Shown: positions 1-10,121, counted from the stretch's first letter. The stretch is DNA of 64,000 nt from Novosphingobium marinum (GCF_013408095.1 NZ_JACBZF010000005.1:62001-126000); one strand, 5' to 3'. Program-made: numbers and translations. Notes: a model not told the origin generated them from the letters alone.

Positions 1-572
1 CGGGTCGCGTCGCCCTGGATGATGTTGCAGCCCAGCGCCTCGGCCTCGGCCAGCCTGTTCTCGTCGGGATCGAGCACGACGATGCAGTGCGGGTCGGTGC
101 CGCGTTCGATGAGTTCGAGGACCGAGTTCGAGCCGCTGACGCCGAAGCCCAGGACCACGATATGGTCGGTCAGCCTCTCCTGGATGCGGGCCATGCGCCA
201 TTTCTCCCAGCTGCGTTTGATGATGAAGTTATAGGCGGTGCCGACGAATATGAAGAGCACCAGGATGCGGATCGGCGTCACGATGATCGCCTCGACGAGG
301 CGGGCGCGGTCGCTCACGGGCGCGATGTCGCCGAAGCCCGTGGTCGTGATCGAGATCATCGTGAAGTATACGACGTCGAGGAAGGTGACTTCGCCGTCGT
401 GCGCATCGATCAGTCCGCCGCGGTCCCACCAGTGGACCATGACCACCAGGAAGACGAGGCCGATCGCTGCCGACAGGCGGATCACCACGTCGGCCCAGAC
501 GGGCAGGCTCACGCGGCGGCGAAGCGGCTGGAAGCGGGGCGACTTGCGCTTGCGCGGCGGAACGCTCTTCAC
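1..572 (-). CDS. two-TM potassium channel with TrkA-N (RCK) domain, 3' part cut by window edge
   Basis: Inner-membrane K+ channel subunit, about 190 residues visible. After a basic N-terminus comes a first membrane helix (about residues 28-48), a re-entrant pore with filter TTTGFGD (a variant of TTVGYGD), a second helix (about 95-118), and a cytoplasmic Rossmann domain beginning DHIVVLGFGVSGSN (GxGxxG), as in TrkA-N/RCK nucleotide-binding domains that gate such channels. The reading frame is open to base 1, so the end of the RCK domain is missing. The GTG start overlaps the TGA of the upstream peptidase gene (GTGA), which implies translational coupling. The ion specificity is inferred from the family. 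Confidence 0.85.
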   Translation of the reverse strand, partial: MKSVPPRKRKSPRFQPLRRRVSLPVWADVVIRLSAAIGLVFLVVMVHWWDRGGLIDAHDGEVTFLDVVYFTMISITTTGFGDIAPVSDRARLVEAIIVTPIRILVLFIFVGTAYNFIIKRSWEKWRMARIQERLTDHIVVLGFGVSGSNSVLELIERGTDPHCIVVLDPDENRLAEAEALGCNIIQGDAT

Positions 573-1369
573 GGGCGGCCGGCCAGTTCGTCCATCGGAT
601 CGACCGCCGCCGCGTCCTTGCGCACTTCGAAGTGCAGTTCGTCGCCGCGGGCCTTGCCGGTGTTGCCGACCAGGCCGATCCGCTCGCCCTTTTCGACGCG
701 TTCGCCCTTCCGCACCGTGATGCGCAGGAGAAAGCCGTATGCGGTGTGCCAGTCACCGCCATGATCGATGACGACGAGGTTGCCGAACTGGTGCTTTTCC
801 TTGCCCGCGAAGATGACCGTGCCCGCCTCGCTCGCCCGGACCGCGGTGCCGCGGCGCGCGCGGATGTCGATTCCGTCATGATAGTTGCGCTGGCCGCGCG
901 GGCGAAACGACCGGCGGATCGAGCCTTCGATCGGCCAGGCGAACCGCGGCTCCGGAGGCAGCACGGCCCGTGCATCCTGCGCCGGCCTGGGCGGTTCGAT
1001 CAGGGTCGGGATCAGCAGGACCTGCCCGACCAGGATCGGAGCCTCCGGATCGAGGTCGTTGGCAACGACGATATCCTTCCACGGAACGCCGTAGCGGCTG
1101 GCGATGCCGAGTCCGGTCTCGCCCCGCTCCACCGTGTGGTGTTGCGTTCGCGGAATCTTCAGCGTCTCTCCGACGCGGATGACATAAGGAGGCTCGAGGC
1201 CGTTCGCTTCGGCGATGAGAACGCGCGGGACCTTCGCGCGATTGGCTATGCCGCCGAGGGTTTCGCCCGCGACGACGACGTGTTCGGTTTCCTCTTCCGG
1301 CGAAAGCGGCTCGTTCGCCGCGATCAGCAGCGGCGCCAGTGCCGGAAGCAGGATGACCGGCGGTTTCAC
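569..1369 (-). CDS. LysM-M23 (LytM-factor) protein, NlpD-like
   Basis: 266-residue envelope protein. A short hydrophobic N-terminus (signal sequence or anchor) precedes two LysM modules (about 30-75 and 80-125) and a C-terminal M23 fold. The metal-ligand motif is present as HDGID, and the second histidine of the usual HxH is kept in ELHFEVR, but its first histidine is Glu, and the YxHL histidine is Phe (TAYGFLL). These two positions are the catalytic histidines of LytM endopeptidases, so this is more likely a non-catalytic amidase activator like NlpD. The GTG start overlaps the surE stop (GTGA). An NlpD/LysM gene after surE is a widespread proteobacterial arrangement. Confidence 0.88.
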   Translation of the reverse strand: MKPPVILLPALAPLLIAANEPLSPEEETEHVVVAGETLGGIANRAKVPRVLIAEANGLEPPYVIRVGETLKIPRTQHHTVERGETGLGIASRYGVPWKDIVVANDLDPEAPILVGQVLLIPTLIEPPRPAQDARAVLPPEPRFAWPIEGSIRRSFRPRGQRNYHDGIDIRARRGTAVRASEAGTVIFAGKEKHQFGNLVVIDHGGDWHTAYGFLLRITVRKGERVEKGERIGLVGNTGKARGDELHFEVRKDAAAVDPMDELAGRP

Positions 1370-2129
1370 TGCCGATAGCAATCCGTCAGGCCGGGAAGCG
1401 ATTCCCGGTGCGTGAAGTCCAGCGTCAGCGGCGTCACCGACACGAAGCCGTCGGCGATTGCCTCGAGGTCGGTTTCGTGACCGGGGGTCTGCTCGATGCC
1501 GTGAAGGCCGAACCAGTAATAGTCGAAGCCGCGCGGGTCGGTGCCCTCGACGATCGAGCCGCGCGCGTAGTCGTGAAAGCCCTGCCGTACCACGCGGATG
1601 CCCTGCACCTTGTCCGGCGCGACCGGCGGGAAATTGACGTTGACGAGCGTGCGTTCGGCAAAAGGCCTCTCGATGAGCGGACGCAGCACCTTTTCGCCCC
1701 ACGCTTCGGCAGCGGCGAAGGAAACCTCGTTGCCGATGCCCTCCTTCGAGTAGACCTGGCTGAGCGCGATCGACCGGATACCCGCCAGCGCACCCTCGAA
1801 CGCGGCGGAAACCGTGCCCGAATAAGTGATGTCGTCGCCAAGATTCGCGCCCCGGTTCACGCCCGACAGGATCAGGTCGGGCCGCTCGGGCATGACCTTC
1901 TTGAGCGCCATCGTGACGGCGTCTGTCGGCGTGCCGGTGACCGAGAAGCGTCGCTCGGCATGGCGGCGAAGGCGAACCGGGCGGGTCAGCGTGAGCGAAT
2001 GCCCGGTGCCCGACTGTTCCTCTGCCGGGGCGACGATCCAGATATCGTCCGAAAGCGTCGCCGCGATCTTCTCGAGAACGTAGATGCCCGGCGCGTTGAT
2101 GCCGTCGTCGTTGGTGATGAGGATGCGCA

Positions 2130-2130
<1 letters not shown>
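1366..2130 (-). CDS. surE: 5'/3'-nucleotidase SurE
   Basis: 254-residue cytosolic, metal-dependent nucleoside-monophosphate phosphatase. It opens MRILITNDDG, the family signature with the two metal-binding aspartates, and continues with the conserved EEQSGTGHSLT and SGVNRGANLGDD segments. Length is normal for SurE (about 250). The ATG overlaps the serS stop (TGATG) and the stop overlaps the next GTG, so serS, surE, the M23 gene and the channel gene are probably one transcript. The protein-L-isoaspartate methyltransferase gene (pcm) often found next to surE is not present. Confidence 0.97.
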
Positions 2131-3506
<1,376 letters not shown>

Positions 3507-3599
3507 CTATGCCCGTTCGCGCCGCGCCTTTCAACGCGCCAGTGCACGCGTTTCGCCATGAAATTGCGCTGTCTCGGGATTTCGGCGAATTTCGCGAAA

Positions 3600-3674
3600 T
3601 GGTGGGCGCGGCAAGGATTGAACTTGCGACCCCACCCGTGTGAAGGGTGTGCTCTACCACTGAGCTACGCGCCC
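3600..3674 (-). tRNA. tRNA-Val (anticodon CAC)
   Basis: On the minus strand the acceptor arms GGGCGCG/CGCGCCC pair over 7 bp, the D arm is GCTC...GAGC, the anticodon stem CACCC/GGGTG encloses loop TTCACAC with anticodon CAC, and the T arm is GCAAG-TTCAATC-CTTGC. The discriminator A is followed by an encoded CCA, giving 75 nt. Decodes GUG. Confidence 0.95.
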
Positions 3675-3754
3675 GCTCGCTTGAGCGAAGGCAGCGCGCT
3701 TAGGCCAAAGCGTCCCGATTGACAAGCGGGGAGTATCGCCTAAGGGCGCGTGCC

Positions 3755-4045
3755 ATGAGCGACGACAACCAGACCGGCCCCGACGTGCCGCCCGATCACC
3801 TGGCGATCAATCCGCGCAGCAAGCATTTCGATGCCGGGAAGCTGCAGCGCGGCATCGGAATCCGCTTCAAGGGCACGGTGCGCACGAATATCGAGGAATA
3901 CTGCATTTCCGAAGGCTGGGTGCGCGTCCAGGCGGGCAAGACCACCGACCGCCACGGGCAGCCGCTGACCATCAAGCTGCAGGGCCCGGTCGAGGCCTGG
4001 TACGAGGATCTCGGCGACGATCCTCCGGTCGCGCGCAAGGACTGA
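3755..4045 (+). CDS. DUF3297 family small protein
   Basis: 96-residue soluble protein beginning MSDDNQTGPDVPPDHLAINP. The central part (HFDAGKLQRGIGIRFKG, then VEEYC-like and GWVRVQAGKTTDRHGQP) matches my memory of the DUF3297 family, which is common in alpha- and gammaproteobacteria and has no established function. An in-frame TTG lies 36 bp upstream, but the ATG gives the usual N-terminus. It is 52 bp upstream of der in the same direction and may be co-transcribed with it. No membrane segment or signal peptide. Confidence 0.85.
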   Translation: MSDDNQTGPDVPPDHLAINPRSKHFDAGKLQRGIGIRFKGTVRTNIEEYCISEGWVRVQAGKTTDRHGQPLTIKLQGPVEAWYEDLGDDPPVARKD

Positions 4046-4097
4046 TCCGAAACCGCGACTTGCCATTGTTCCCGGCAAGCGCCACCTCGTTCGCGCA

Positions 4098-5474
4098 ATG
4101 TTGCCGCAAGTCATCATCATCGGCCGTCCCAATGTCGGCAAGTCGACGCTGTTCAACCGGCTTGTCGGCAAGAAGCTTGCGCTCGTCGACGACCAGCCCG
4201 GCGTCACGCGGGATCGCCGGTTCGGCGATGCGCACCTGCTGGGCCTCGATTTCCAGGCCGTCGATACCGCCGGGTGGGAGGACGACGATCCGCAATCGCT
4301 GCCGGGCCGGATGCGCGCCCAGACCGAGGCTGCGCTGACCGGCGCCGACGTCGCGCTGTTCGTGATCGACGCGCGGGCGGGGATCACGCCGCTCGACGAG
4401 GAAATCGCCCGCTGGCTGCACGGATCGCAGGTGCCGGTCATCCTGCTTGCCAACAAGGCCGAGGGCAGGGCCGGCGAAAGCGGCATCCTCGAATCCTATG
4501 CGCTCGGTCTCGGCGATCCGGTGCCGATCTCCGCGGAACACGGCGAGGGCGTCGCCGACCTGTTCGAGGCCCTGCTGCCGCATATCGAGGGGCGGGAGGC
4601 GGATAAGCCGATCGTCGATATCGACGCGGACGAGGATCGTCCCCTCGGCCCGCTCAAGCTAGCCATCGTCGGCAGGCCCAACGCCGGCAAGTCGACCCTC
4701 GTCAACCGCATGCTGGGCGAGGAGCGGCTGCTGACCGGCCCCGAAGCCGGCATCACGCGCGACTCGATCGCCATCGACTGGACCTGGCGCGACGAGAAGG
4801 CCGGCGAGGTTCGCGAGGTCCGGCTGATCGACACCGCCGGGATGCGCAAGAAGGCGCGCGTGGTCGACAAGCTGGAGCGGCTTTCGGTTGCCGATGCGCG
4901 GCGGGCGGTAGACTTCGCCGAAGTGGTCGTCCTGCTGCTCGATGCGACCAAGGGGCTGGAGCACCAGGACCTCAAGATCGCCTCGATGGTGCTCGAGGAA
5001 GGCCGGGCGCTGATGATCGCGATCAACAAGTGGGACATCGCCGAGAACCCCTCGGGCCTTTTCAACGGCATCCGGCAGGCGCTCGACGACGGGCTCGCGC
5101 AGGTTCGCGGGGTGCCGCTGCTCGCGGTGTCGGCGCGCACCGGCAAGGGTCTCGACGATATGCTGCGCGCCGGCTTCGACATTCGCGAAGCCTGGTCGAA
5201 ACGCGTGCCGACGTCGGCGCTAAACCGCTGGTTCGACGATGCGCTCGCGGCAAACCCGCCGCCCGCGCCGGGAGGCAAGCGGATCAAGCTGCGCTACATC
5301 ACGCAGGCCAAGACCCGCCCGCCGGGGTTCGTGCTGTTCGGAACGCGGCTCGACATGCTGCCCGAAAGCTACCGGAGATACCTCGTCAACGGCATTCGCC
5401 GCGAGCTGGGCTTCGATGCGGTGCCGATCAGGCTGACGCTCAGGAGTCCGAAGAATCCCTTCAAGCGGGACTGA
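4098..5474 (+). CDS. der: GTPase Der (EngA), 50S ribosome assembly
   Basis: 458-residue protein with two tandem GTPase domains and a C-terminal KH-like domain, as in all Der proteins. Domain 1 has G1 GRPNVGKST (residues about 8-16), G3 DTAGW and G4 NKAEG (where many relatives have NKxD). Domain 2 has GRPNAGKST, DTAGMRKKARV and NKWD. The tail (LRYITQAKTRPPGFVLFGT) is the KH-like part that contacts the ribosome. Works in late maturation of the 50S subunit. It ends 14 bp before the convergent bfr gene, with no obvious terminator between them. Confidence 0.97.
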   Translation: MLPQVIIIGRPNVGKSTLFNRLVGKKLALVDDQPGVTRDRRFGDAHLLGLDFQAVDTAGWEDDDPQSLPGRMRAQTEAALTGADVALFVIDARAGITPLDEEIARWLHGSQVPVILLANKAEGRAGESGILESYALGLGDPVPISAEHGEGVADLFEALLPHIEGREADKPIVDIDADEDRPLGPLKLAIVGRPNAGKSTLVNRMLGEERLLTGPEAGITRDSIAIDWTWRDEKAGEVREVRLIDTAGMRKKARVVDKLERLSVADARRAVDFAEVVVLLLDATKGLEHQDLKIASMVLEEGRALMIAINKWDIAENPSGLFNGIRQALDDGLAQVRGVPLLAVSARTGKGLDDMLRAGFDIREAWSKRVPTSALNRWFDDALAANPPPAPGGKRIKLRYITQAKTRPPGFVLFGTRLDMLPESYRRYLVNGIRRELGFDAVPIRLTLRSPKNPFKRD

Positions 5475-5488
5475 ACCGTCCCCGGGTC

Positions 5489-5977
5489 TCAGCTTTCGTG
5501 GGCTTCGACCGGGTCGCTGTTGAGCTGGATGTAGTTCTCGATCCCGACGCGCTTGATCAGGTCGAACTGCTTTTCGAGGAAATCGACGTGCTCTTCCTCG
5601 TTCTCGAGGATGCGCTCGAATATCTCGCGGCTGACGTAGTCGCGCACGTGCTCGCAGTGGGCGATGGCCTCGCGCAGGAGGGGGATCGCCTCGTGCTCGA
5701 GCTCGAGGTCGGCTTCGAGGATTTCCTTCACGTCCTCGCCGATCTTGAGCTTGCCGAGCGCCTGAAAGTTGGGGAGCCCGTCAAGGAACAGGATGCGTTC
5801 CGACAGGATGTCGGCGTGTTTCATCTCGTCGATCGATTCATGGCGCTCGAACCGTGCGAGCTTGGTGACGCCCCAGTTGTCGAGCATCCGGTAGTGCAGC
5901 CAGTACTGGTTGACGGCGGTCAGCTCGTTGAGGAGCGCCTTGTTCAGAAAGTCGATGACCTGCTTGTCGCCCTGCAT
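5489..5977 (-). CDS. bfr: bacterioferritin
   Basis: 162-residue four-helix-bundle iron-storage protein. The start MQGDKQVIDFLNKALLNELTAVNQYW, the ferroxidase glutamates in NELTA and HESIDEMKHAD, and the second site in LELEHEAIPLL and ENEEEHVDFLE identify it as a bacterioferritin, with Met in MKHAD the expected haem-ligand position (family knowledge). Normal length (about 158). It lies 61 bp downstream of bfd on the same strand, and the pair is the standard iron store plus its reductive-release partner. Confidence 0.97.
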   Translation of the reverse strand: MQGDKQVIDFLNKALLNELTAVNQYWLHYRMLDNWGVTKLARFERHESIDEMKHADILSERILFLDGLPNFQALGKLKIGEDVKEILEADLELEHEAIPLLREAIAHCEHVRDYVSREIFERILENEEEHVDFLEKQFDLIKRVGIENYIQLNSDPVEAHES

Positions 5978-6038
5978 TTTCGTTCTCCTGGCATTGCACT
6001 TGCCAGAGACTATGGGGTTGCAGGCTCAGGAATCCAAG

Positions 6039-6233
6039 TCAGTTGGGCAGGCAGGCGGGCAATTGGCGGTCGCAGCGCGCCTCTTCCAGGATGTCCTCCG
6101 CTTCTTCGAGGCACTGGCGGCACTGTGGGGGACGGCCGAGCGAGGTGTATAGCGATTCGGCATCGCCAATGTGCTGGCGCGCCGCGCTGCGCAGTTCGGA
6201 TTCGGTAATCGCATTGCAGATGCAAACGTACAT
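6039..6233 (-). CDS. bfd: bacterioferritin-associated ferredoxin
   Basis: 64-residue [2Fe-2S] protein starting MYVCICNAIT, the canonical Bfd N-terminus, which fixes this start over an in-frame ATG 48 bp upstream. Cluster ligands are Cys4, Cys6, Cys38 and Cys41 (CIC and CRQC). Bfd delivers electrons to the bacterioferritin haem so that stored iron can be mobilised as Fe2+. Its order before bfr is common in proteobacteria. A 15-bp inverted repeat 33 bp upstream may be an iron-responsive operator. Confidence 0.95.
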   Translation of the reverse strand: MYVCICNAITESELRSAARQHIGDAESLYTSLGRPPQCRQCLEEAEDILEEARCDRQLPACLPN

Positions 6234-6265
6234 CGAAGCTCCTCTCGAAGCGCAATATATGGTTA

Positions 6266-6280
6266 TGCGAATTAATCGCA
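6266..6280. promoter_or_regulatory. inverted repeat upstream of bfd, possible Fur-type operator
   Basis: Perfect palindromic arms TGCGA-ATTAA-TCGCA in an AT-rich stretch between the bfd start (6233) and the end of the DUF418 gene (6288), followed by a partial repeat (AGCGATTATCGC). Position and iron-linked neighbours suggest a Fur-family site. The assignment is inference. Confidence 0.4.
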
Positions 6281-6287
6281 ATAGCGA

Positions 6288-7553
6288 TTATCGCCTGTTT
6301 TTCAAAAACCTCCCGTCGACAAGCGACCGCCAGGCCCACTCGATCGGCCCACGGCGGTGGTACCGGAGCCAGGCGGCACTAAATGCCAGCATCGCGCCCC
6401 AGCCACATAGCACGAACGGCACGAGCGCCGCATGCCCGAACCGACCGAAAAGCCCGAGGCCCCATCCGTAGAATATCGCCGTCATCACGATGCTGGTGGC
6501 AATGTAGTTGCTGAACGCCATCCGCCCTGCCGCGATCAGCCATCGCCCCGGCGCGCCGGTTGCGATGCGCTCTGCGAAGAGCACGAGGAGCGCTGCGTAG
6601 GCGATGGCCATCAGCAGGTGCGGGAACGATAACGCATACCCGGTCAGCGTCGCCATCAGGGCGGGCGGATAGCCGAGGTCGAGCGTTCGCACCGCTGCGA
6701 GCACGGTCGGCACCCCGCCGAGAAGCAGTCCTGCTGCCGCTATCGCGACAAGCCTTCCCCGCCGACGCTCGCCGAAGAAGCCGGAAAGCTGGAGAGCGAT
6801 CCCGATCAGCATGTACGGCAGGACTTCTCCCATCGATGTAAAGACCGACCGGAAGGGGTAGGACGCATCCTCGGATAGCCGGTACGCCGCCCGTTCGACG
6901 AAGCCGAGGCTAGCAGCCTCCCGGTCCTGTACGATGCCCTTGCGGCGCAGGTCGTCGACCCGCTCGTCGAGCGATGCCTGCTCGGCGGTGGCCGTACCGT
7001 CGAGGACGGCCAGTTCGGACGAAACCATTTCGATGCGCACGACTGTGCCGTACGCCTGCCACAGCGTGAAGATCGCCAGGGCGATCAGCCACAGCCTGCG
7101 CGGCATGGCGTAGAGGCAGGCAAGGGCAATGAACCCGCAGACGGCGTAGAGGAACAGGATATCGCCCCACCATAGCAGCGCAAAATGCAGGTAGCCGAAC
7201 ACGGCGAGCCAGGTCAGCCGCTTGACTTGCAGCCATGCCGCGTCGCGTCCCGCTTCCTCCATGCGCGTGACGAAGAGCGCCATGCTCGCGCCGAACAGGA
7301 TGCTGAACAGCGCGCGCATCTTGCCTTCGAACAGCACGAGGAAGACGCCGTAGCTGATCGCGTCCGTACCGTCGAAGGAGCCGAGGAACTGCGGCGCGTA
7401 CGTTGCCGCCCTTGGCCCGGCGAACCCGGCGATGTTGATCGCGAGGATTCCCAGCACGGCCACGCCCCGGATCAGGTCGAGCGATACGACCCTGTCCGGC
7501 GGACCATGTTCCAATCCGTCAGTCTTTCGTGACGAGGCAGGATATCCCGGCAC
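6288..7553 (-). CDS. DUF418 multi-pass membrane protein
   Basis: Up to 421 residues, with about eight to ten hydrophobic helices. The first, after RVVSLDLIRGVAVLGILAIN, has the feature shared by DUF418/acyltransferase-3-like proteins, and the C-terminal third contains the DUF418-like GRMAFSNYIATS segment followed by two helices. Function is unknown; the family is often guessed to handle membrane-linked transport or acyl transfer. The ATG at 7553 overlaps the upstream gene by 35 bp; a TTG at 7514, just past that gene's stop, is a plausible alternative start. Ends about 55 bp before bfd, on the same strand. Confidence 0.8.
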   Translation of the reverse strand: MPGYPASSRKTDGLEHGPPDRVVSLDLIRGVAVLGILAINIAGFAGPRAATYAPQFLGSFDGTDAISYGVFLVLFEGKMRALFSILFGASMALFVTRMEEAGRDAAWLQVKRLTWLAVFGYLHFALLWWGDILFLYAVCGFIALACLYAMPRRLWLIALAIFTLWQAYGTVVRIEMVSSELAVLDGTATAEQASLDERVDDLRRKGIVQDREAASLGFVERAAYRLSEDASYPFRSVFTSMGEVLPYMLIGIALQLSGFFGERRRGRLVAIAAAGLLLGGVPTVLAAVRTLDLGYPPALMATLTGYALSFPHLLMAIAYAALLVLFAERIATGAPGRWLIAAGRMAFSNYIATSIVMTAIFYGWGLGLFGRFGHAALVPFVLCGWGAMLAFSAAWLRYHRRGPIEWAWRSLVDGRFLKNRR

Positions 7554-8634
7554 GCTTCAGGCTGGCACAGGCATCGCTGGCCGCGCCTTGCGAAGCATAG
7601 CCGCTTGCCAGCAGGCGCGTGAGGTTGCCCGAGCGCTTCGTCGCCTTTTCGCGACCGGCCACCTCGCCGCGGCCCTTCACCTTGTCCCACATCCTGTCGG
7701 CATTGCCTGCCACGCCGAACGCGCCCAGCTGGATGTTCCACGGACCGGCCGGCGATGCGGCGGCGGGCTTCGGCACGGGTTTGGGCTGAGCCGGGGCGGG
7801 CTTGGGTTTCGAAGCAGGTTTGGGTGTCGCCTGGTCGAGCATGCCTGCGACTTGCGGCACACGCTCGCGCGACGCCGTCCTGGGCCGGGTGTAGTCCGCC
7901 CCCGCCGATGCGGGCGATCCGTCGCGACCCGCCTGAGCTGCCTGCGCGACTGCATCCTGCGCCGTTATTGCTGCCGAAGGGCCGCCGCCGGTCGTGCCGA
8001 GGTGCAATCCGGTGCCGGAAAGTTCGGCAGCCGCGACTTGCCTGCGCCGGTTGGCTTCGGCCTCGGCTGCCAGCTTCGTGGCCAGCGCGACGCTCTCGCG
8101 GCGCTGGTCGAGCGGCACGTGCGCGTCCATCTGGGCAAGGGCCGGCGCGGCCTGGGGCAGGCCCGATTGCTGGGCCAGGCTGACCAGGGCATAGGCACGC
8201 ACCCAATCCTTTTCGACAAGGTCGCCGTTGAAGTGTGCAAGGCCGAGCAGGTAGCGGGCGCGCGGATCGCCGCGCCCCGCCGCCGCCTTCACGAAAGGCA
8301 TCGCCCGCGCGCGCTCTCCCCGTTCGAACAGCAGGAGGCCGTAGTTGTCCGAGGCTTGCAGGTGCCCGCGTGCCGCTGCCTTGCCAAACAGGTCCTCCGC
8401 CTTGGCGAGATCCCGGTCCACGCCTCGTCCGAGCTTGTACGCCTGCGCCAGGTTGAACTGGGCGTCCGCGTCGCCGCGCTCGGCGGGGCCGCGCCATTGC
8501 GAGATTGCGGCCTTGTAGTCCCCGCGCGACCAGGCATCGACGCCGTCCTTCACGTCCGCGACCGCAGGAGAGGCCAGCGCCGCGCACACAACGGCCGCTG
8601 CCAGCAGGTTTATCGGTTTTGTCCAGTGCGTCAT
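7519..8634 (-). CDS. Sel1-repeat and SPOR-domain periplasmic protein
   Basis: 371 residues. Signal peptide with cleavage near ASPAVA-DV (about residue 26), then Sel1/TPR-like helical repeats (about 28-160, e.g. GDADAQFNLAQAYKLGRGV and GDPRARYLLGLAHFNGDLV), a low-complexity Pro/Lys/Ala linker (about 245-295) and a C-terminal SPOR domain (about 295-371, GPWNIQLGAFG...). SPOR domains bind denuded glycan strands at the division septum, so a septal peptidoglycan role is inferred. It is divergent from the ParA gene, and a second SPOR protein lies at 10144, so the two SPOR genes bracket ParA and its partner. Confidence 0.88.
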   Translation of the reverse strand: MTHWTKPINLLAAAVVCAALASPAVADVKDGVDAWSRGDYKAAISQWRGPAERGDADAQFNLAQAYKLGRGVDRDLAKAEDLFGKAAARGHLQASDNYGLLLFERGERARAMPFVKAAAGRGDPRARYLLGLAHFNGDLVEKDWVRAYALVSLAQQSGLPQAAPALAQMDAHVPLDQRRESVALATKLAAEAEANRRRQVAAAELSGTGLHLGTTGGGPSAAITAQDAVAQAAQAGRDGSPASAGADYTRPRTASRERVPQVAGMLDQATPKPASKPKPAPAQPKPVPKPAAASPAGPWNIQLGAFGVAGNADRMWDKVKGRGEVAGREKATKRSGNLTRLLASGYASQGAASDACASLKRAGISCLVTKD

Positions 8635-8848
8635 CAGTCCGCCCCCAAATCTTCGCGACCGGGCGGCAGCGTGGGCTGCCGCTGCCTAACTGGCATAGTA
8701 AACTACCTGTTAGCAAAGCCTTTATGCCCGAAATGCGGCTTGTTCGGGAACTCCCGCCGGCCGGTTTTAACCGAAAATTAGGAACGTTGCGGCATTCCCT
8801 GTCCCCGAGCGGAACTGTGTTCGGCGTAATTTTTTGGGGGGCTAGGCT

Positions 8849-9571
8849 TTGCGCGTTCTCGCATTGGCATCGCAGAAAGGTGGTTCGGGCAAGACGACCT
8901 TGTCGGGACATCTCGCCGTGCAGGCTCAGCGCGCCGGCGCGGGGCCGGTCGTACTGATCGACATCGATCCGCAGGGATCTCTGGCCGACTGGTGGAACGA
9001 GCGCGAGGCGGAATTGCCCGCGTTCGCGCAGACCACCGTGGCGCGGCTGGCAAACGACCTGCAGATTCTTCGCCAGCAGGGCTTCCGCCTGGCGGTGATC
9101 GATACGCCGCCTGCCATCACGATGGCGATCCAGAGCGTCATTTCGGTCGCCGAACTCATCGTCGTACCGACGCGGCCCAGCCCGCACGACCTGCGCGCCG
9201 TGGGTGCGACCGTCGATCTTTGCGAGCGCGCGGGCAAGCCGCTGATCTTCGTGGTCAATGCCGCGACGCCCAAGGCGCGCATCACTGCCGAAGCTGCCGT
9301 TGCGCTGTCGCAGCACGGCACCGTCGCACCGATCACCTTGCACCACCGCACCGATTTCGCCGCGTCGATGATCGACGGGCGCACCGTCATGGAGATCGAC
9401 CCCGCTGGCAGGTCCGCGCAGGAGGTTACCTCTCTCTGGAACTACATTTCGGACCGGCTGGAGAAGAATTTCCGCCGTACGGTCTTTGCAGCGCCCAGCG
9501 CCGCACAGACAATCGCGCCCGGCGCCCATCGGCCGACCGGCGGCTTCGGTCGCCGTGTCGTAGGCTCCTGA
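8849..9571 (+). CDS. ParA/Soj-type P-loop ATPase
   Basis: 240-residue deviant-Walker ATPase without an N-terminal DNA-binding extension. The P loop is QKGGSGKTTL at residues about 9-18 with the signature first lysine, the second motif is DIDPQGS, and Walker B is VIDTPP. These proteins form ATP dimers on the nucleoid to position DNA or protein cargo. The start is TTG, read from the conserved RVLALASQKGG; no ATG is available nearby. The next gene begins 13 bp later and ends in a ribbon-helix-helix-like segment, the usual kind of ParA partner. This is not a classic parAB locus: no ParB gene is present. Confidence 0.93.
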   Translation: MRVLALASQKGGSGKTTLSGHLAVQAQRAGAGPVVLIDIDPQGSLADWWNEREAELPAFAQTTVARLANDLQILRQQGFRLAVIDTPPAITMAIQSVISVAELIVVPTRPSPHDLRAVGATVDLCERAGKPLIFVVNAATPKARITAEAAVALSQHGTVAPITLHHRTDFAASMIDGRTVMEIDPAGRSAQEVTSLWNYISDRLEKNFRRTVFAAPSAAQTIAPGAHRPTGGFGRRVVGS

Positions 9572-9584
9572 GGCGACCGGACCG

Positions 9585-10121
9585 ATGGGCGAAGCAAGCT
9601 CCTTTGCGTCCCTTTCGCCGGGCCTTCTGGCCCGCAAGGGTGCCGCCCGGCCGGCAATGCGCCGGCGGGTCCAGCCGCTCAACCAGTTCCACCAGTCCGC
9701 GGCCTTCGACATGGGTGAGGACCTCGGCTGGAACGACATGGGTTTCGCCGACGAGACCTACGAAAACGAACACGAAGACCCGGTCCGCGAAAGCTCCGCG
9801 GATGTCGTCAACATCGACGGCAGTGTCCAGGACGAACCGCAAGCCGAACCGCCGGAGGAAAAGCCGGTCGTGCGGCAGCAGCAGGAATCCGTGGCTGCAA
9901 GCCTTCTCAAGCATCTGCGTCCGCGGCGAAGCGCCTTTTCGCTTGGCCGCCGCGCCGCTTTCACCTTGCGCATGGACGAGGACCGGCACTTGCGGCTGCG
10001 CCTTGCGTGCACCGTGACCAACCGCAGCGCGCAGCAGCTCGTGACCGAAGCGCTCGACAGGTTCCTGCGCGAGTTGCCCGAAGTCGACGAACTCGCGGCG
10101 AAGGTCGCCAAACCGAAGTGA
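9585..10121 (+). CDS. unrecognised acidic protein with C-terminal ribbon-helix-helix-like segment
   Basis: 178 residues, no signal peptide. Residues 1-45 are basic and hydrophobic; the middle (about 45-110) is acidic and probably disordered (many Glu, Asp and Pro). The C-terminal 55 residues (AAFTLRMDEDRHLRLRLAC, then NRSAQQLVTEALDRFLREL) have the strand-helix-helix pattern of MetJ/Arc-type DNA-binding domains. Immediately follows the ParA gene and precedes a SPOR lipoprotein, probably in one operon, which suggests a ParA partner or adaptor. The function is inference; I do not recognise a named family. Confidence 0.8.
   Translation: MGEASSFASLSPGLLARKGAARPAMRRRVQPLNQFHQSAAFDMGEDLGWNDMGFADETYENEHEDPVRESSADVVNIDGSVQDEPQAEPPEEKPVVRQQQESVAASLLKHLRPRRSAFSLGRRAAFTLRMDEDRHLRLRLACTVTNRSAQQLVTEALDRFLRELPEVDELAAKVAKPK

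Noticed and set aside
5030..6208. 392-codon plus-strand ORF running from der into the bfr/bfd region
   Set aside because: Out of frame with der and antisense to bfr and bfd, all three certain.
8635..8848. Centromere-like (parS) repeats upstream of the ParA gene
   Set aside because: The 214-bp divergent region shows no repeated or parS-like palindrome; only a short CGGTTTTAACCG near-palindrome is present, too little for a call.
7472..9739. 755-codon minus-strand ORF across the SPOR and ParA genes
   Set aside because: It lies out of frame with both recognised genes, and its product is low-complexity Arg/Gly/Ala.
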